A DNA stretch of 46,133 bases from Caryophanales bacterium UBA2753 (GTDB lineage: Bacteria; Bacillota_I; Bacilli_A; RFN20; CAG-826), in NCBI GenBank assembly GCA_002353275.1, contig DEJH01000029.1, positions 1 to 46,133 of the forward strand, read 5' to 3'. A model generated the notes under the pieces. It was given only the letters and a program-made list of their open reading frames with translations, was not told the origin of the DNA and did no database searches. Below, in pieces: positions 1-9,028 of the stretch; position 1 is the stretch's first letter; each line of letters opens with the position of its first letter. Made by a program: the position numbers and the translations under genes.

Positions 1-2
1 CA

Positions 3-83
3 TCTTCTATAAGTGGGGGAGGATGTCACTTGGTTTCTCAACCTGGACTTGTTGAAAAGATTAAAAGTGAAGTAGCGGACTAG
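3..83 (+). CDS. C-terminal tail of a gene cut by the window edge
   Basis: An open frame enters from the left edge and ends at TAG (81-83). It gives 26 residues with a Gly-Gly-Gly-Cys-His stretch (about residues 5-9) and a helical, charged end (VEKIKSEVAD). It is followed 35 nt later by a good intrinsic terminator, which supports it as the real end of a plus-strand gene. The Gly-rich segment before a Cys is slightly reminiscent of the C-terminal active-site loop of amidinotransferase-fold deiminases, but that is a guess. The product is not identified. Confidence 0.55.
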   Translation, partial: SSISGGGCHLVSQPGLVEKIKSEVAD

Positions 84-118
84 CAAAGTCCCAAAACAGG
101 ACTAGATTAATCCAAATT

Positions 119-142
119 AAGTCGTCCTAATGGGCGGCTTTT
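119..142 (+). terminator. Intrinsic terminator after the left-edge gene
   Basis: A 9-bp stem (119-127 with 132-140, including G-U pairs), a TAAT loop and a T-run (139-142). It lies between the end of the truncated plus-strand gene and the 3' end of the minus-strand aldo/keto reductase. There is no T-run in the minus direction, so it serves the plus strand only. Confidence 0.7.
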
Positions 143-154
143 AATGCTAATAGG

Positions 155-991
155 TTATTTCATGAAATAATCTCTACCGTAGTGGAAATTATCTAGTTTG
201 GTAAGATATTCCATGTCTTCTTTAGATATTTCAAAATCTAGTTTTGTATTTTCTTTCATATGCTCAATAGATGTAGCTTTAGGAATAGACACTGTTCCAA
301 GTTGAAGAGTGTATTTAATACATAATTGAGCGGTAGTGACGTGATATTTCTTAGCAATAGAGACGATATCTTTATTTTCATAAGCATGGCCATGCGCCAT
401 AGGGGAATAGGATTCAAAGATGATTCCATTTTTCTTACAGTAATTAATTAACTTAATTGGAGTAGAACCAATGTGGCATAAAACTTGATTCACCATTGGG
501 GGAATTTCTGAATGATCAATTATGTTTTGAATGTCTTCTTCTAGGAAATTTGACACTCCAATAGCTTTGGCCTTGCCTTCTTTATATGCTTCAATAAGAG
601 CTTTCCAAACTTCGAGGTTTTCTTTAAAGAAATTATTAGGGCTATTTAGCTTACTCCATGGTTTACGGTTATGAATGAGGATTAAATCAACATAATCAAG
701 ACCTAGTTTTTGTAAAGATATATCAATTGATTCTTTTGCGTCTTTATAGTTTTTGATTTCCGCACTAACTTTGGTGGTGACAAAAAGTTCATCTCTATTA
801 ATTCCTGACTCTTTTATTCCTTTACCAACACCTACTTCATTTTCATATACTTGAGCGGTATCGATATGACGATATCCAACTTTAATCGCGTTTTTAACAC
901 ATTCAGTTACGATATCATCTTTTATAAGCCAAGTACCATACGCTAGGGTAGGGATATGATTTCCATTTTGTAGCACTAATGTTTTTTCCAT
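155..991 (-). CDS. Aldo/keto reductase
   Basis: NAD(P)H-dependent carbonyl reductase of the AKR superfamily, 278 residues, a normal length for a cytosolic (alpha/beta)8-barrel AKR. The N-terminal LAYGTW segment and the catalytic tetrad can be seen: Asp44, Tyr49 (in DTAQVYENE), Lys74 and His107 (LILIHN). The later AIGVSNF and ESYSPMAHG segments are family hallmarks. The natural substrate cannot be told from sequence; small aldehydes and keto-sugars are typical. It stands alone on the minus strand, divergent from the alcohol dehydrogenase, so both could take part in aldehyde handling (inference). The start has no Shine-Dalgarno but has an extended -10 box 8 nt upstream, so the mRNA may be leaderless. 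Confidence 0.93.
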   Translation of the reverse strand: MEKTLVLQNGNHIPTLAYGTWLIKDDIVTECVKNAIKVGYRHIDTAQVYENEVGVGKGIKESGINRDELFVTTKVSAEIKNYKDAKESIDISLQKLGLDYVDLILIHNRKPWSKLNSPNNFFKENLEVWKALIEAYKEGKAKAIGVSNFLEEDIQNIIDHSEIPPMVNQVLCHIGSTPIKLINYCKKNGIIFESYSPMAHGHAYENKDIVSIAKKYHVTTAQLCIKYTLQLGTVSIPKATSIEHMKENTKLDFEISKEDMEYLTKLDNFHYGRDYFMK

Positions 992-999
992 CTTGTTTA

Positions 1000-1008
1000 T
1001 TTATATCA
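1000..1008 (-). promoter_or_regulatory. Extended -10 promoter of the aldo/keto reductase
   Basis: Read on the minus strand this is TGATATAAA: a TG dinucleotide, one spacer base and TATAAA. The box ends 8 nt before the ATG, so transcription should start at or next to the start codon. No Shine-Dalgarno-like purine run lies in between. No good -35 box was seen. Confidence 0.5.
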
Positions 1009-1112
1009 ATAGATATTTTACTTTCTATTAATTAAATATATTTTAATATAATAAGGATAAAGAACATAAAAAATCATTCGACTTTTGCTAAGATAAATAT
1101 AGAGGAATAACC

Positions 1113-2312
1113 ATGAAAAAGTTATATTATCGATTTGTTCAAAATGTTTTAAAAATCGCGATGTGTTTTTTTGATTGGTCTGAACCAACCTTATTAGAAG
1201 GTAGTGGAGCAATCTTAAAATTACCATCTTTAATAAAAGAAAAAGGAATATCGCGTGTATTAGTGGTCACTGATAAGGGATTAATGTCTTTAAAATTACT
1301 TGATCCATTATTTGAAGAATTAAAGAAACAAGAGATTGAATATTTCATTTATGATGAAGTTAAACCTAATCCTACGATTAGTAATATTGAAGATTGTAAA
1401 GATGTATATATAAATAATAAATGTGAAGGAATTATCGCTTTTGGTGGTGGCTCTCCAATGGATTGCGCAAAAGGGGCTGCAGCAAGAATTGTTAAACCAA
1501 ATAAGACCATCCCTCAAATGAGAGGATATCTCAAGATTAATAAGAAAATACCGCCTTTCTTTGCGGTTCCTACCACTGCAGGGACTGGTTCAGAAACGAC
1601 TTTAGCCGCGGTTATCTCTGATCCTTCTACTCATGAAAAATATGCGATTGCCGATATGTCTCTTAGACCAAAATACGCGGTTCTTGATCCTAATTTAACT
1701 ATTGGTCTACCTCCTCACATCACTTCCACAACTGGAATGGACGCTTACACTCATGCGATTGAAGCTTATGTTGGTAAGAGTAACGTTAAATTAACAAGAA
1801 GATATGCAGAAGAAGCTAGTAAACTCATTCATGAGAATTTAGAGGTTGCATATAAAAATGGTAAAGATGTTAAGGCTAGAGAAAATATGCTTAAAGCCTC
1901 TTATTTAGCAGGAGCGGCATTTACTCGCGCCTTTGTTGGTTATGTTCATGCGATAGCCCATAATTTAGGAGGAATGTATAACACCCCTCATGGATTAGCT
2001 AACGCCGTGATACTTCCATATGTTCTTGAATGGTATGGAAAATCTATTTATAAACCATTAGCGAAACTCGCTGATATCATCGGTATTTCTAAAGAAAATA
2101 TGTCTAATGAAGAAAAAGCAAAACTCTTCATAAGCGATATCAGAAGAATGAATAGAGAAATGCAAATACCAGAAAAATTTGACTTCATTAAAGAAGAAGA
2201 TATCCCAACAATTGTGGGTCGTGCTCTTAAGGAAGGTAATCCTGGTTATCCTGTTCCAAAAATCATGAATAAGAAAGATATGGAATATGTGATTAGACAA
2301 CTAATGAAATAA
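1113..2312 (+). CDS. Iron-containing alcohol dehydrogenase
   Basis: Group III (Fe-dependent) alcohol dehydrogenase, 399 residues, which interconverts alcohols and aldehydes/ketones with NAD(P)H. The nucleotide-binding GGGSPMDCAK (111-120) and PTTAGTGSE (153-161) segments are present. The four metal ligands can be placed at Asp210, His214, His279 and His293, with the last two 14 apart as in FucO. About 20 extra hydrophobic/basic residues precede the usual N-terminus; this extension occurs in some members. A Shine-Dalgarno (AGAGGAAT) lies about 6 nt before the ATG. The gene is divergent from the aldo/keto reductase and 55 nt upstream of a gene with its own promoter. The substrate is unknown; a fermentative butanol/ethanol dehydrogenase role is plausible. 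Confidence 0.93.
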   Translation: MKKLYYRFVQNVLKIAMCFFDWSEPTLLEGSGAILKLPSLIKEKGISRVLVVTDKGLMSLKLLDPLFEELKKQEIEYFIYDEVKPNPTISNIEDCKDVYINNKCEGIIAFGGGSPMDCAKGAAARIVKPNKTIPQMRGYLKINKKIPPFFAVPTTAGTGSETTLAAVISDPSTHEKYAIADMSLRPKYAVLDPNLTIGLPPHITSTTGMDAYTHAIEAYVGKSNVKLTRRYAEEASKLIHENLEVAYKNGKDVKARENMLKASYLAGAAFTRAFVGYVHAIAHNLGGMYNTPHGLANAVILPYVLEWYGKSIYKPLAKLADIIGISKENMSNEEKAKLFISDIRRMNREMQIPEKFDFIKEEDIPTIVGRALKEGNPGYPVPKIMNKKDMEYVIRQLMK

Positions 2313-2331
2313 ATCTTCTTATTTGTTAACT

Positions 2332-2359
2332 TTGAATATTTAAGAAATATATGTATTAT
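2332..2359 (+). promoter_or_regulatory. Promoter of the uronate nucleotide-sugar genes
   Basis: -35 TTGAAT (2332-2337), 16-bp spacer, -10 TATTAT (2354-2359). The -10 ends 8 nt before the ATG at 2368 and there is no usable Shine-Dalgarno, so the transcript is predicted to be leaderless. Confidence 0.6.
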
Positions 2360-2367
2360 ATTTAGGT

Positions 2368-3387
2368 ATGAAAATCTTAGTTACTGGTGCTGCTGGATTT
2401 ATTGGAAGTTTTCTTTGTGAAAAACTCTTATTAACTACTAAAGACGAAGTCATTGGATTAGATAATCTTAATGACTATTATGAAGTGTCTCTAAAAGAAG
2501 AAAGACTTAAGAAACTAACTAAATTTGAAAAATTCACCTTTATTAAGGGTGATATTTCAGATAAAAAAATGGTAGATTCCCTATTTGAAAAATATCATTT
2601 TGATATCGTCGTTAATTTAGCCGCTCAAGCGGGGGTAAGATATTCAATTGATCACCCAGATGTCTATATTAGTAGTAATATCATCGGTTTTTATAACATC
2701 CTAGAAGCGTGTCGATATCATATGCCTCAACATTTGGTGTATGCCTCTAGTAGTAGTGTTTATGGCGGTAACACCAAAGTGCCATTTTCCACTGATGATA
2801 AAGTCGATAATCCAGTTTCTTTATATGCCGCAACTAAAAAAAGTAATGAATTATTAGCCCACGCTTATTCAAAACTATATAACATTCCAACTACAGGATT
2901 ACGTTTCTTTACTGTTTATGGTCCAATGGGTCGACCAGATATGGCCTATTTCTCCTTCACCAACAAATTGATCAAAGGAGAAACGATTGAAATCTTTAAT
3001 TTCGGTAATTGTAAAAGAGATTTCACTTATGTTGATGATATTGTGAATGGAATCATTAAAGTGATGAATAAGGCGCCTATTAAAAAAGATGGAGAAGATG
3101 GTTTACCTATCCCTCCATATAAGATTTATAACATTGGAAATAATAACCCAGAAAATTTATTAGATTTTGTTCAAATCCTTTCTGAAGAACTCGTTAGAGC
3201 AGGCGTTCTTCCTAAAGATTATGATTTTGCTTCTCATAAGAAACTTGTGCCAATGCAAAAAGGGGATGTCCCTATTACTTATGCTGACACTAGTGATTTA
3301 GAAAGAGATTTTGGATATAAACCTTCTACTTCTTTAAGAGAAGGATTAAGAAAATTTGCTGAGTGGTATAAAAGTTATTATAAATAA
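2368..3387 (+). CDS. UDP-glucuronate 4-epimerase (CapI-type)
   Basis: Short-chain dehydrogenase/reductase-fold epimerase, 339 residues, which most likely converts UDP-glucuronate to UDP-galacturonate in the cytosol. It has the N-terminal NAD-binding GAAGFIG (7-13), the CapI/GAE-type segment LDNLNDYYEVSLKEERL (31-47), SSSSVYGG around 127-134, and the catalytic Tyr153-x3-Lys157 pair. The TVYGPMGRPDMA segment is characteristic of glucuronate epimerases rather than GalE. The next gene, 14 nt downstream, encodes the UDP-glucose dehydrogenase that makes its substrate, which strongly supports the call. A separate GalE lies at 44.5 kb. The start is read as the first ATG after a promoter 8 nt upstream. 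Confidence 0.88.
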   Translation: MKILVTGAAGFIGSFLCEKLLLTTKDEVIGLDNLNDYYEVSLKEERLKKLTKFEKFTFIKGDISDKKMVDSLFEKYHFDIVVNLAAQAGVRYSIDHPDVYISSNIIGFYNILEACRYHMPQHLVYASSSSVYGGNTKVPFSTDDKVDNPVSLYAATKKSNELLAHAYSKLYNIPTTGLRFFTVYGPMGRPDMAYFSFTNKLIKGETIEIFNFGNCKRDFTYVDDIVNGIIKVMNKAPIKKDGEDGLPIPPYKIYNIGNNNPENLLDFVQILSEELVRAGVLPKDYDFASHKKLVPMQKGDVPITYADTSDLERDFGYKPSTSLREGLRKFAEWYKSYYK

Positions 3388-3401
3388 GGATATAAATAAA
3401 T

Positions 3402-4610
3402 ATGAAAATAGCAGTTGCAGGAACAGGTTATGTTGGTTTATCTAACGCGATTATTCTTTCTCAAAAAAATAAAGTAGTCGCTGTTGATGTAGTTAAAGAA
3501 AAAGTTGATTTAATTAATAGTAAGAAATCTCCAATCGTTGATAAAGAGATTGAAGAGTATTTATTAACTAAGAAACTCGATCTTTTTGCTACTGTTGATG
3601 GTGATTCAGCTTATAAAGATGCTGATCTAGTAATTATTGCTACTCCTACAAATTACGATAGTGAAACTAATAAATTTGACACTTCTTCTGTTGAATCAGT
3701 GATTAAGCAAGTAAAAAGAGTGAATCCAAAAGCATGGATTATTATTAAATCCACAGTCGGAGTTGGTTTTACTAAATCAGTTAGAGAAAAATACGATTAT
3801 GAACATATTCTTTTCTCCCCTGAATTCTTAAGAGAAGGAAGAGCCCTTTATGATAACTTATATCCAAGTAGAATCATCGTCGGTGTTCCTGAAAAGAAAG
3901 AGCCATATCTTTCTAAAGCTCAAGAGTTCATTTCTCTACTAAAAGAAGGAGCAATTAAAGAAGAAATTGAATCCTTTGTTTTAGGATGTACTGAAGCTGA
4001 AGCAGTTAAACTATTCGCGAATACTTATCTTGCTTTACGTGTTGCCTATTTTAACGAACTAGATTCTTTTGCCTCAATTAGAGGACTTGATACTTTAGAT
4101 ATTATTGAAGGCGTATGCGCTGATCCAAGAATTGGAAATTATTACAATAATCCTTCATTTGGTTATGGTGGTTATTGCTTACCTAAAGACACGAAAGAAT
4201 TGCGCGCAAACTTTGAAGACGTACCAGAAAATTTAATCTCTGCGATTGTCGAATCTAATAGAACAAGAAAACAATTTATTTGTGATGAAGTTCTTAAAAA
4301 AGCCGGATATAAAAATGATGGTAAAGATAATGTCACTGTTGGTATATATCGCTTAACTATGAAGAGTGGTAGCGACAATTTCAGAGCCTCCTCAATTCAA
4401 GGAGTAATGAAAAGATTAAAGGCTAAAGGCGTGAATATTGTGATATATGAACCAACCTTAAAAGAAGATGAATTCTTCGCTTCAAAAGTGATTAGAAATT
4501 TTGATGAATTCAAGAAAATTAGTAAAGTCATTATCGCAAATAGATATGACAAATCACTTGATGACGTCAAAGAAAAAGTTTACACGAAAGACTTATTTAG
4601 AAGAGACTAA
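3402..4610 (+). CDS. ugd: UDP-glucose 6-dehydrogenase
   Basis: Oxidises UDP-glucose to UDP-glucuronate with two NAD+, the entry step to uronic-acid-containing capsule or wall polymers. The protein has 402 residues, typical of the bacterial Ugd/TuaD family. N-terminal GTGYVGLS (7-14) binds NAD. STVGVGFT and SPEFLREG follow, then the Lys203/Asn207 region (EAEAVKLFANTYLA) and the catalytic Cys259 in GYGGYCLPKDTK. It is the second gene of a two-gene unit with the UDP-glucuronate epimerase, with a weak AAGGA ribosome site about 10 nt upstream. An intrinsic terminator begins 6 nt after the stop, so the pair forms a compact operon. Confidence 0.95.
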   Translation: MKIAVAGTGYVGLSNAIILSQKNKVVAVDVVKEKVDLINSKKSPIVDKEIEEYLLTKKLDLFATVDGDSAYKDADLVIIATPTNYDSETNKFDTSSVESVIKQVKRVNPKAWIIIKSTVGVGFTKSVREKYDYEHILFSPEFLREGRALYDNLYPSRIIVGVPEKKEPYLSKAQEFISLLKEGAIKEEIESFVLGCTEAEAVKLFANTYLALRVAYFNELDSFASIRGLDTLDIIEGVCADPRIGNYYNNPSFGYGGYCLPKDTKELRANFEDVPENLISAIVESNRTRKQFICDEVLKKAGYKNDGKDNVTVGIYRLTMKSGSDNFRASSIQGVMKRLKAKGVNIVIYEPTLKEDEFFASKVIRNFDEFKKISKVIIANRYDKSLDDVKEKVYTKDLFRRD

Positions 4611-4616
4611 GTAAAG

Positions 4617-4643
4617 ATGTGGAAAAATCCACATTTTTATTTT
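4617..4643 (+). terminator. Terminator of the epimerase-ugd operon
   Basis: Perfect 7-bp stem ATGTGGA/TCCACAT (4617-4623 with 4628-4634), an AAAA loop and a T-rich tract (TTTTATTTT). Confidence 0.85.
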
Positions 4644-4644
4644 G

Positions 4645-4673
4645 TTGTTAATATAAAAATTTTCAATTAAAAT
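4645..4673 (+). promoter_or_regulatory. Promoter of the GPH transporter gene
   Basis: -35 TTGTTA (4645-4650), 17-bp spacer, -10 TAAAAT (4668-4673). It sits just after the preceding terminator and leaves a leader of about 28 nt that carries the AAAGGAG ribosome site at 4693-4699. Confidence 0.6.
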
Positions 4674-4707
4674 ACTTTTGCTTAATTATCATAAAGGAGA
4701 TTTATAA

Positions 4708-6429
4708 ATGGGCTTTTTTAATGTCGGCGCCACTTATGAAGGAAACAAAGTTCCTAAATTAACAAAGTGGCTTTACCCATTATCAGGTATCTTTAGAGAT
4801 GCTTGTTACGCTCTTGTTGGATCTTTCTTACTTCAATACGCCCTTAATAGTGGTGTTTTAAGTAGTGACCCAGAGCAATTCAAGGCGCAATATGCTGTTA
4901 TTACTATTGCAATGATTGTCGCTTTGATTTGGGATGGAATTAACGATCCAATCATGGGCTTTATTGTCGAGAAGTTCCACTTCAAAAAACTTGGTAAATT
5001 TAAACCATGGATTCTTTTCGGCGCCATCGGTAACGCAATTGCCGTTGTCTGTATGTTCTTAATCAGACCTCAACTTCCAGGTGGAGGCGCTGATGGATGG
5101 GCATTTGTCGGTGTAATGATTGCGTTCTATTTCTTATGGGATTTATTCTTTACTGTTAACGATATCGGTTATTGGTCAATGCTCCCATCATTAACAAATG
5201 ATGATCATGAAAGAGCATCAATTACCTCATTAATGACTGTTTCTGCCTCTATCGGTGGATTCGTAATGACTGCTGGATGTATGTTACTTCCAACAATGTT
5301 TAGTGGCATATCGTCTGCGCAGATGTATATGTATCTTGCAATAGGTGTAGCAGCCTTATTCTTATTATCGCAGGTCGCTGTCTTCTTACTATGTAAGGAA
5401 AGAAGAATTGATCCAAGCCAAGAACAAGTTAGTGAAGAAACTCACTTTCTAGACTTATTTAAAGTCTTTGGTAAAAATAAAGAACTCAGAGTTGCAATTA
5501 TCTCAATGTTCTTATATTACCTCGCTAGTGGTGTCCTTACTGGCGGTATTGGACTTAACTACTTCTATTTATCTTTAGGATATGGATCTGGTAAAGGCGG
5601 ACTCGTTTCCACTGTTATTTCAGTTATGTATGTTTTAGCAATGGTCTCTTCTCAAGCCTTATATCCAGTGATCGCGAAGAAACTATCAAAACAAAAGATT
5701 TTGACAATCACATTTATCATTCAAATGATTGGTTTTGCTGGATTTATGCTTTGCTGTGTTCCATTGTTCAATGGCCAAGCCTTGGCGTTTAACACCCCAA
5801 CAAACCCAGAACCATCGCACTTCTTTGATATGGATCTTGGATGGGCGTTTGGTGGTACGATGTTCCTATATTACCTATTCCCATTCATCTTCTTCTTTGG
5901 AATGGGCATGATGTATCTCGCAATCATGGTTATGTTCCAAGATGCAATCGACTATAACGAATATAAATATGGTGAAAGAAAAGAATCAATCACCTCTGCT
6001 TGGAGACCACTTGATGTTAAATTATCATCTGCTCTCTTAAGAGGGTTCCAATTCATCATCTTCACTGCTGCCGGACTTATTCCTGCGGTTAACGCGATTA
6101 GTAACGCTGAAAGCGCACATAATATTAGAGCTGCTCAACATATCGGTGAAACCGGTTGGGTTGACGAGATATTTGTTACTGATGTTAATGACATCTATAA
6201 CAGTGTTGGTAAGAACCAAATCGTTGTTGCTGGTATCATGATTGTTGTGGTTCTCGTCGTATCGATTGTTGCCGCTTGGGCGTTAATGCACTTTGGTTAC
6301 ACAATCACCGAAGAAAGCCACGCTCAAATTGTTGCTGAACTCGAAAAACGTCATGCTGCCGCGGAAGTTGCAGCAGGCGAAGAGCCAGAACATATTGAAG
6401 AGGCTCCTGCTGAAAAACCAGCTGAGTAA
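4708..6429 (+). CDS. Glycoside-pentoside-hexuronide (GPH) family sugar:cation symporter
   Basis: Polytopic membrane transporter of the MelB/GPH branch of the major facilitator superfamily, 573 residues with about 12 predicted membrane helices. The family signature is clear: GIFRDACYALVGSF near residue 29, then the conserved WDGINDPIMG and the KKLGKFKPWILFG loop around residues 73-100, and the central DYNEYKYGER motif (about 415-425). The usual length is 450-500; the extra residues form a long loop before the C-terminal helices and a Glu/Ala/Pro-rich cytoplasmic tail of about 45 residues. The substrate is probably a glycoside or hexuronide, not decidable here. A strong Shine-Dalgarno (AAAGGAG) is 8 nt before the ATG. 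It is a single-gene unit with its own promoter and terminator. Confidence 0.9.
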   Translation: MGFFNVGATYEGNKVPKLTKWLYPLSGIFRDACYALVGSFLLQYALNSGVLSSDPEQFKAQYAVITIAMIVALIWDGINDPIMGFIVEKFHFKKLGKFKPWILFGAIGNAIAVVCMFLIRPQLPGGGADGWAFVGVMIAFYFLWDLFFTVNDIGYWSMLPSLTNDDHERASITSLMTVSASIGGFVMTAGCMLLPTMFSGISSAQMYMYLAIGVAALFLLSQVAVFLLCKERRIDPSQEQVSEETHFLDLFKVFGKNKELRVAIISMFLYYLASGVLTGGIGLNYFYLSLGYGSGKGGLVSTVISVMYVLAMVSSQALYPVIAKKLSKQKILTITFIIQMIGFAGFMLCCVPLFNGQALAFNTPTNPEPSHFFDMDLGWAFGGTMFLYYLFPFIFFFGMGMMYLAIMVMFQDAIDYNEYKYGERKESITSAWRPLDVKLSSALLRGFQFIIFTAAGLIPAVNAISNAESAHNIRAAQHIGETGWVDEIFVTDVNDIYNSVGKNQIVVAGIMIVVVLVVSIVAAWALMHFGYTITEESHAQIVAELEKRHAAAEVAAGEEPEHIEEAPAEKPAE

Positions 6430-6447
6430 GCTTACTTAATGAAAATC

Positions 6448-6476
6448 ATAGACCTCATTAATGGGGTCTATTTTTT
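6448..6476 (+). terminator. Terminator of the GPH transporter gene
   Basis: 9-bp stem (6448-6456 with 6463-6471, one G-U pair) followed by TTTTT. It decides the start of the next gene: an ATG at 6461 in the gdpP frame falls inside this hairpin and is not credible. Confidence 0.85.
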
Positions 6477-6522
6477 ATTTACATTTTATTAGTTTCTCTT
6501 TTTTCTTTCTCGTGAGCGCATA

Positions 6523-6528
6523 TATAAT
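6523..6528 (+). promoter_or_regulatory. -10 box of the gdpP operon
   Basis: A perfect TATAAT ending 10 nt before the ATG at 6539, with no Shine-Dalgarno between. The -35 region is only T-rich (TTTTTC at 6500). This predicts an mRNA with a leader of a few bases at most. Confidence 0.45.
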
Positions 6529-6538
6529 ATATATACGT

Positions 6539-8575
6539 ATGAAAAAGAAGATTAATCGTTTTAGACTCGTTGCATTTATTACTACTTTAGTTGAATTAGC
6601 GGCCTCAATTGTTTTTGTGATTTTCTATTTCAATAACATTTTTGGAATAGGTGAAAAACTTAAACCTCCTTATTTAGTGATTACTGTTATCTCTTTAATT
6701 GCTTTCAATATCATCTTTATGTGGATTGCGACTTTAAGAGTTTCTGCTTATCGACATAAAACTGATTTAAAAGCCGCGGATGTTATTGGTAGTGATGTTC
6801 AAGAAGCTTATAACTTTGCGATGATTGGTTTAGTGGTCACTGATGAAAATGATGTCATTATTTGGAATAACGACTTATTTAAGGAAAGACATATTGAAAT
6901 CATTGACTTAAACATCTTTGAATGGCAACCAAAACTTAAAGAACTCAAAGAAAATCCTAATTCTGAAAGAGTGCTTAAGCTCATTATCAATAACCGTAAC
7001 TATGAAATTAAATTCTTAAGTGACGCTGGGTTATGGATTTTTAAAGATAACACTGATTATGAATCGATTTATACCTATTCCAAATTACAGGCTCCTGTTG
7101 TTGGAATTCTTTCAATGGATAACTATGAAGAAGTTATTAAAGGTGATGATGATTATAACGATACAATTACCAAAGCAAAAGATAAGATTTTTGAATATGC
7201 GAATAAATATTCTGTCCTTTTAAGAAAATATAAAGACAGTAACTATTTAATGCTTTGTAACTTTAACGCTTATAGCAAAATGAAAGAAGATAACTTCTCA
7301 ATTGTGGATACAGTAAGATCAATCTCTTTTGGCGAAGATATCCCATTAACCCTTTCTATTGGTATCGCTAGAGATTTCCCAGATGTTGTTAAACTTAACG
7401 AACTTGCTAACGCAGCCTTAGATATTGCGATGAGTAGAGGTGGAGACCAAGTCGTTGTTAATGTATATGGAAAAGAAATGGAATTCTATGGTGGTAAAAC
7501 CGAGGCTCAAGAGAAACGTTCAAGAGTGAAGATTCGTGTTTTAGCCGATTCCCTTATTAACTTAATTAAAAACGCTTCTAATGTTCTTATCATGGGTCAC
7601 ACCAATATGGATATGGACGCTTTAGGGAGCTGTTTAGGTGTTAAAGCGATTTGTGAAAGAATGAAAGTTCCTGCTCGACTCGTTGTTGATTTAAAAGCAA
7701 CTGAAAGTAAAACAAGAGCGGCTTTAACTACTTCATTTAACCGAGATCAACTTGAAGAATTAATTGTTAATAGTAAAGACGCCACCTCAATGGTTAAAGG
7801 AAATACATTACTTGTTGTTTGTGATGTCCATATTCCTTCGATGGTTATGGCCCCAGACTTACTTGAATTAACTAATAAAGTTGTCGTTATTGACCATCAC
7901 CGTCGTGCTGAAGAATATATTGAATCTCCAGTCTTTAACTATATTGATCCTTCCGCTAGTAGTGCTTCTGAATTAATCGCGGAATTCATTAGATTCTCTT
8001 CTATTTCTCCACGTATTGAACTTAATACAACTTATGCGACTATTATGCTTAGTGGTATCTTCTTAGATTCCTCTTTCTATAAGAGTAAGAACACTGGTAT
8101 TCGTACTTTTGAAGCTTCAACAATTCTCAAAGAATTTGGTGCCGATAATAGTGTCGCTGATGATTTACTTAAAGATGATTATGAAGAATATTTAGAAACC
8201 ACTAATATCGTCTCTAATTTAAAGACTGCCGATTATGGAGTGGTATACGCTATTGCTGATCCAGATAAGATATATGACACTGCTTCCATTGCTAAAGCCG
8301 CGAATGCTTGCTTAGGAATGAAAGGAATTCATGCTGCTTTCGTTATTGGAAAAACTAGTAGTAAAGAAATCAAGATTTCCGCTCGTAGTGACGGATTAGT
8401 TAATGTTTCTAAATTATGTGAACGTCTTGGTGGAGGAGGCCACTTTACAAGTGCGGCTGTTACCTTCTTAAAGACTAATGTTGAAGAAGTTGAAGATATG
8501 TTAATTAATGTTATCCACTCTCACTTAAATGAAGCGAAAGCGGATATGAGTAAACGTGTTAATGAGGAAATGTAA
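6539..8575 (+). CDS. gdpP: Cyclic-di-AMP phosphodiesterase GdpP
   Basis: Membrane-bound enzyme that hydrolyses c-di-AMP to pApA and so sets c-di-AMP levels (osmotic and cell-wall homeostasis). It has 678 residues from this start, close to B. subtilis GdpP (659). Order: two N-terminal helices (about 10-65), a PAS-like domain (about 85-150), a degenerate GGDEF domain (about 185-310), then a DHH domain with HTNMDMDALG (354-363) and DHH (452-454), and DHHA1 with GGGGHFTSAA near 630. The longer frame starting at 6461 is rejected because that ATG lies in the upstream terminator. The gene heads the conserved gdpP-rplI-dnaB string, and rplI begins 1 nt after its stop. Confidence 0.94.
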   Translation: MKKKINRFRLVAFITTLVELAASIVFVIFYFNNIFGIGEKLKPPYLVITVISLIAFNIIFMWIATLRVSAYRHKTDLKAADVIGSDVQEAYNFAMIGLVVTDENDVIIWNNDLFKERHIEIIDLNIFEWQPKLKELKENPNSERVLKLIINNRNYEIKFLSDAGLWIFKDNTDYESIYTYSKLQAPVVGILSMDNYEEVIKGDDDYNDTITKAKDKIFEYANKYSVLLRKYKDSNYLMLCNFNAYSKMKEDNFSIVDTVRSISFGEDIPLTLSIGIARDFPDVVKLNELANAALDIAMSRGGDQVVVNVYGKEMEFYGGKTEAQEKRSRVKIRVLADSLINLIKNASNVLIMGHTNMDMDALGSCLGVKAICERMKVPARLVVDLKATESKTRAALTTSFNRDQLEELIVNSKDATSMVKGNTLLVVCDVHIPSMVMAPDLLELTNKVVVIDHHRRAEEYIESPVFNYIDPSASSASELIAEFIRFSSISPRIELNTTYATIMLSGIFLDSSFYKSKNTGIRTFEASTILKEFGADNSVADDLLKDDYEEYLETTNIVSNLKTADYGVVYAIADPDKIYDTASIAKAANACLGMKGIHAAFVIGKTSSKEIKISARSDGLVNVSKLCERLGGGGHFTSAAVTFLKTNVEEVEDMLINVIHSHLNEAKADMSKRVNEEM

Positions 8576-8576
8576 T

Positions 8577-9026
8577 ATGGAAGTTATTTTATTAGCGGAT
8601 GTGAAAAACGTTGGCAAAAAGAATCAAACAGTCACTGTCAGTGATGGCTTTGCCAATAACTTCTTATTAAAAAAAAAACTTGCAGTTCCTGTGAGTAAAA
8701 AAAGTGTCGAGATTCTTGAAGAACAACAAGAAAATGCTAGACAAGAAGAATTAAGAAAAAAAGAAGAGGCCATCAAATTGGTGGACACTCTTAAAGGCAT
8801 TACTCTTGAATTCTCTACAAAAGTAGGAAAAGACAGCAAACTCTTTGGTTCAATTTCTCTTAAACAAGTAGAAGATGAACTCAAAAATAAACATAATATC
8901 GTCATTGATAAACGTAAATTTATCGATAAAGGACCACTCGACACCCTTGGAATTTATAATTTAAGAATTGAATTATATAAAGGGGTTATTGGAGAAATTA
9001 AGGTCCATATTGTTGGAAAGGAATAA
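8577..9026 (+). CDS. rplI: 50S ribosomal protein bL9
   Basis: Component of the large ribosomal subunit near the L1 stalk; 149 residues, the normal size. It starts MEVILLADV as the family does, followed by the GKKNQTVTVSDGFANNFLL segment that packs on 23S rRNA, a long charged connecting helix (about 40-75), and the C-terminal domain. The start at 8577 is chosen over an upstream in-frame codon at 8556 because MEVILL is the canonical N-terminus and GAGGA (8563-8567) is well placed. Only 1 nt separates it from gdpP, and it overlaps the first possible ATG of dnaB by 1 nt: translational coupling is likely. Confidence 0.96.
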   Translation: MEVILLADVKNVGKKNQTVTVSDGFANNFLLKKKLAVPVSKKSVEILEEQQENARQEELRKKEEAIKLVDTLKGITLEFSTKVGKDSKLFGSISLKQVEDELKNKHNIVIDKRKFIDKGPLDTLGIYNLRIELYKGVIGEIKVHIVGKE

Positions 9027-9028
9027 TG

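Noticed and set aside
6461..6538. Upstream in-frame ATG extending gdpP by 26 residues
   Set aside because: The ATG lies inside the terminator hairpin of the transporter gene, and a perfect TATAAT sits between it and the ATG at 6539.
8556..8576. Longer N-terminus for rplI
   Set aside because: bL9 conserved N-terminus MEVILL begins at 8577 with GAGGA in place; the extension overlaps gdpP.
8624..8944. Antisense frame of 106 codons opposite rplI
   Set aside because: Ser/Leu/Phe-rich low-complexity translation typical of the complement of an AT-rich, Lys/Glu-rich gene; no ribosome site or promoter.
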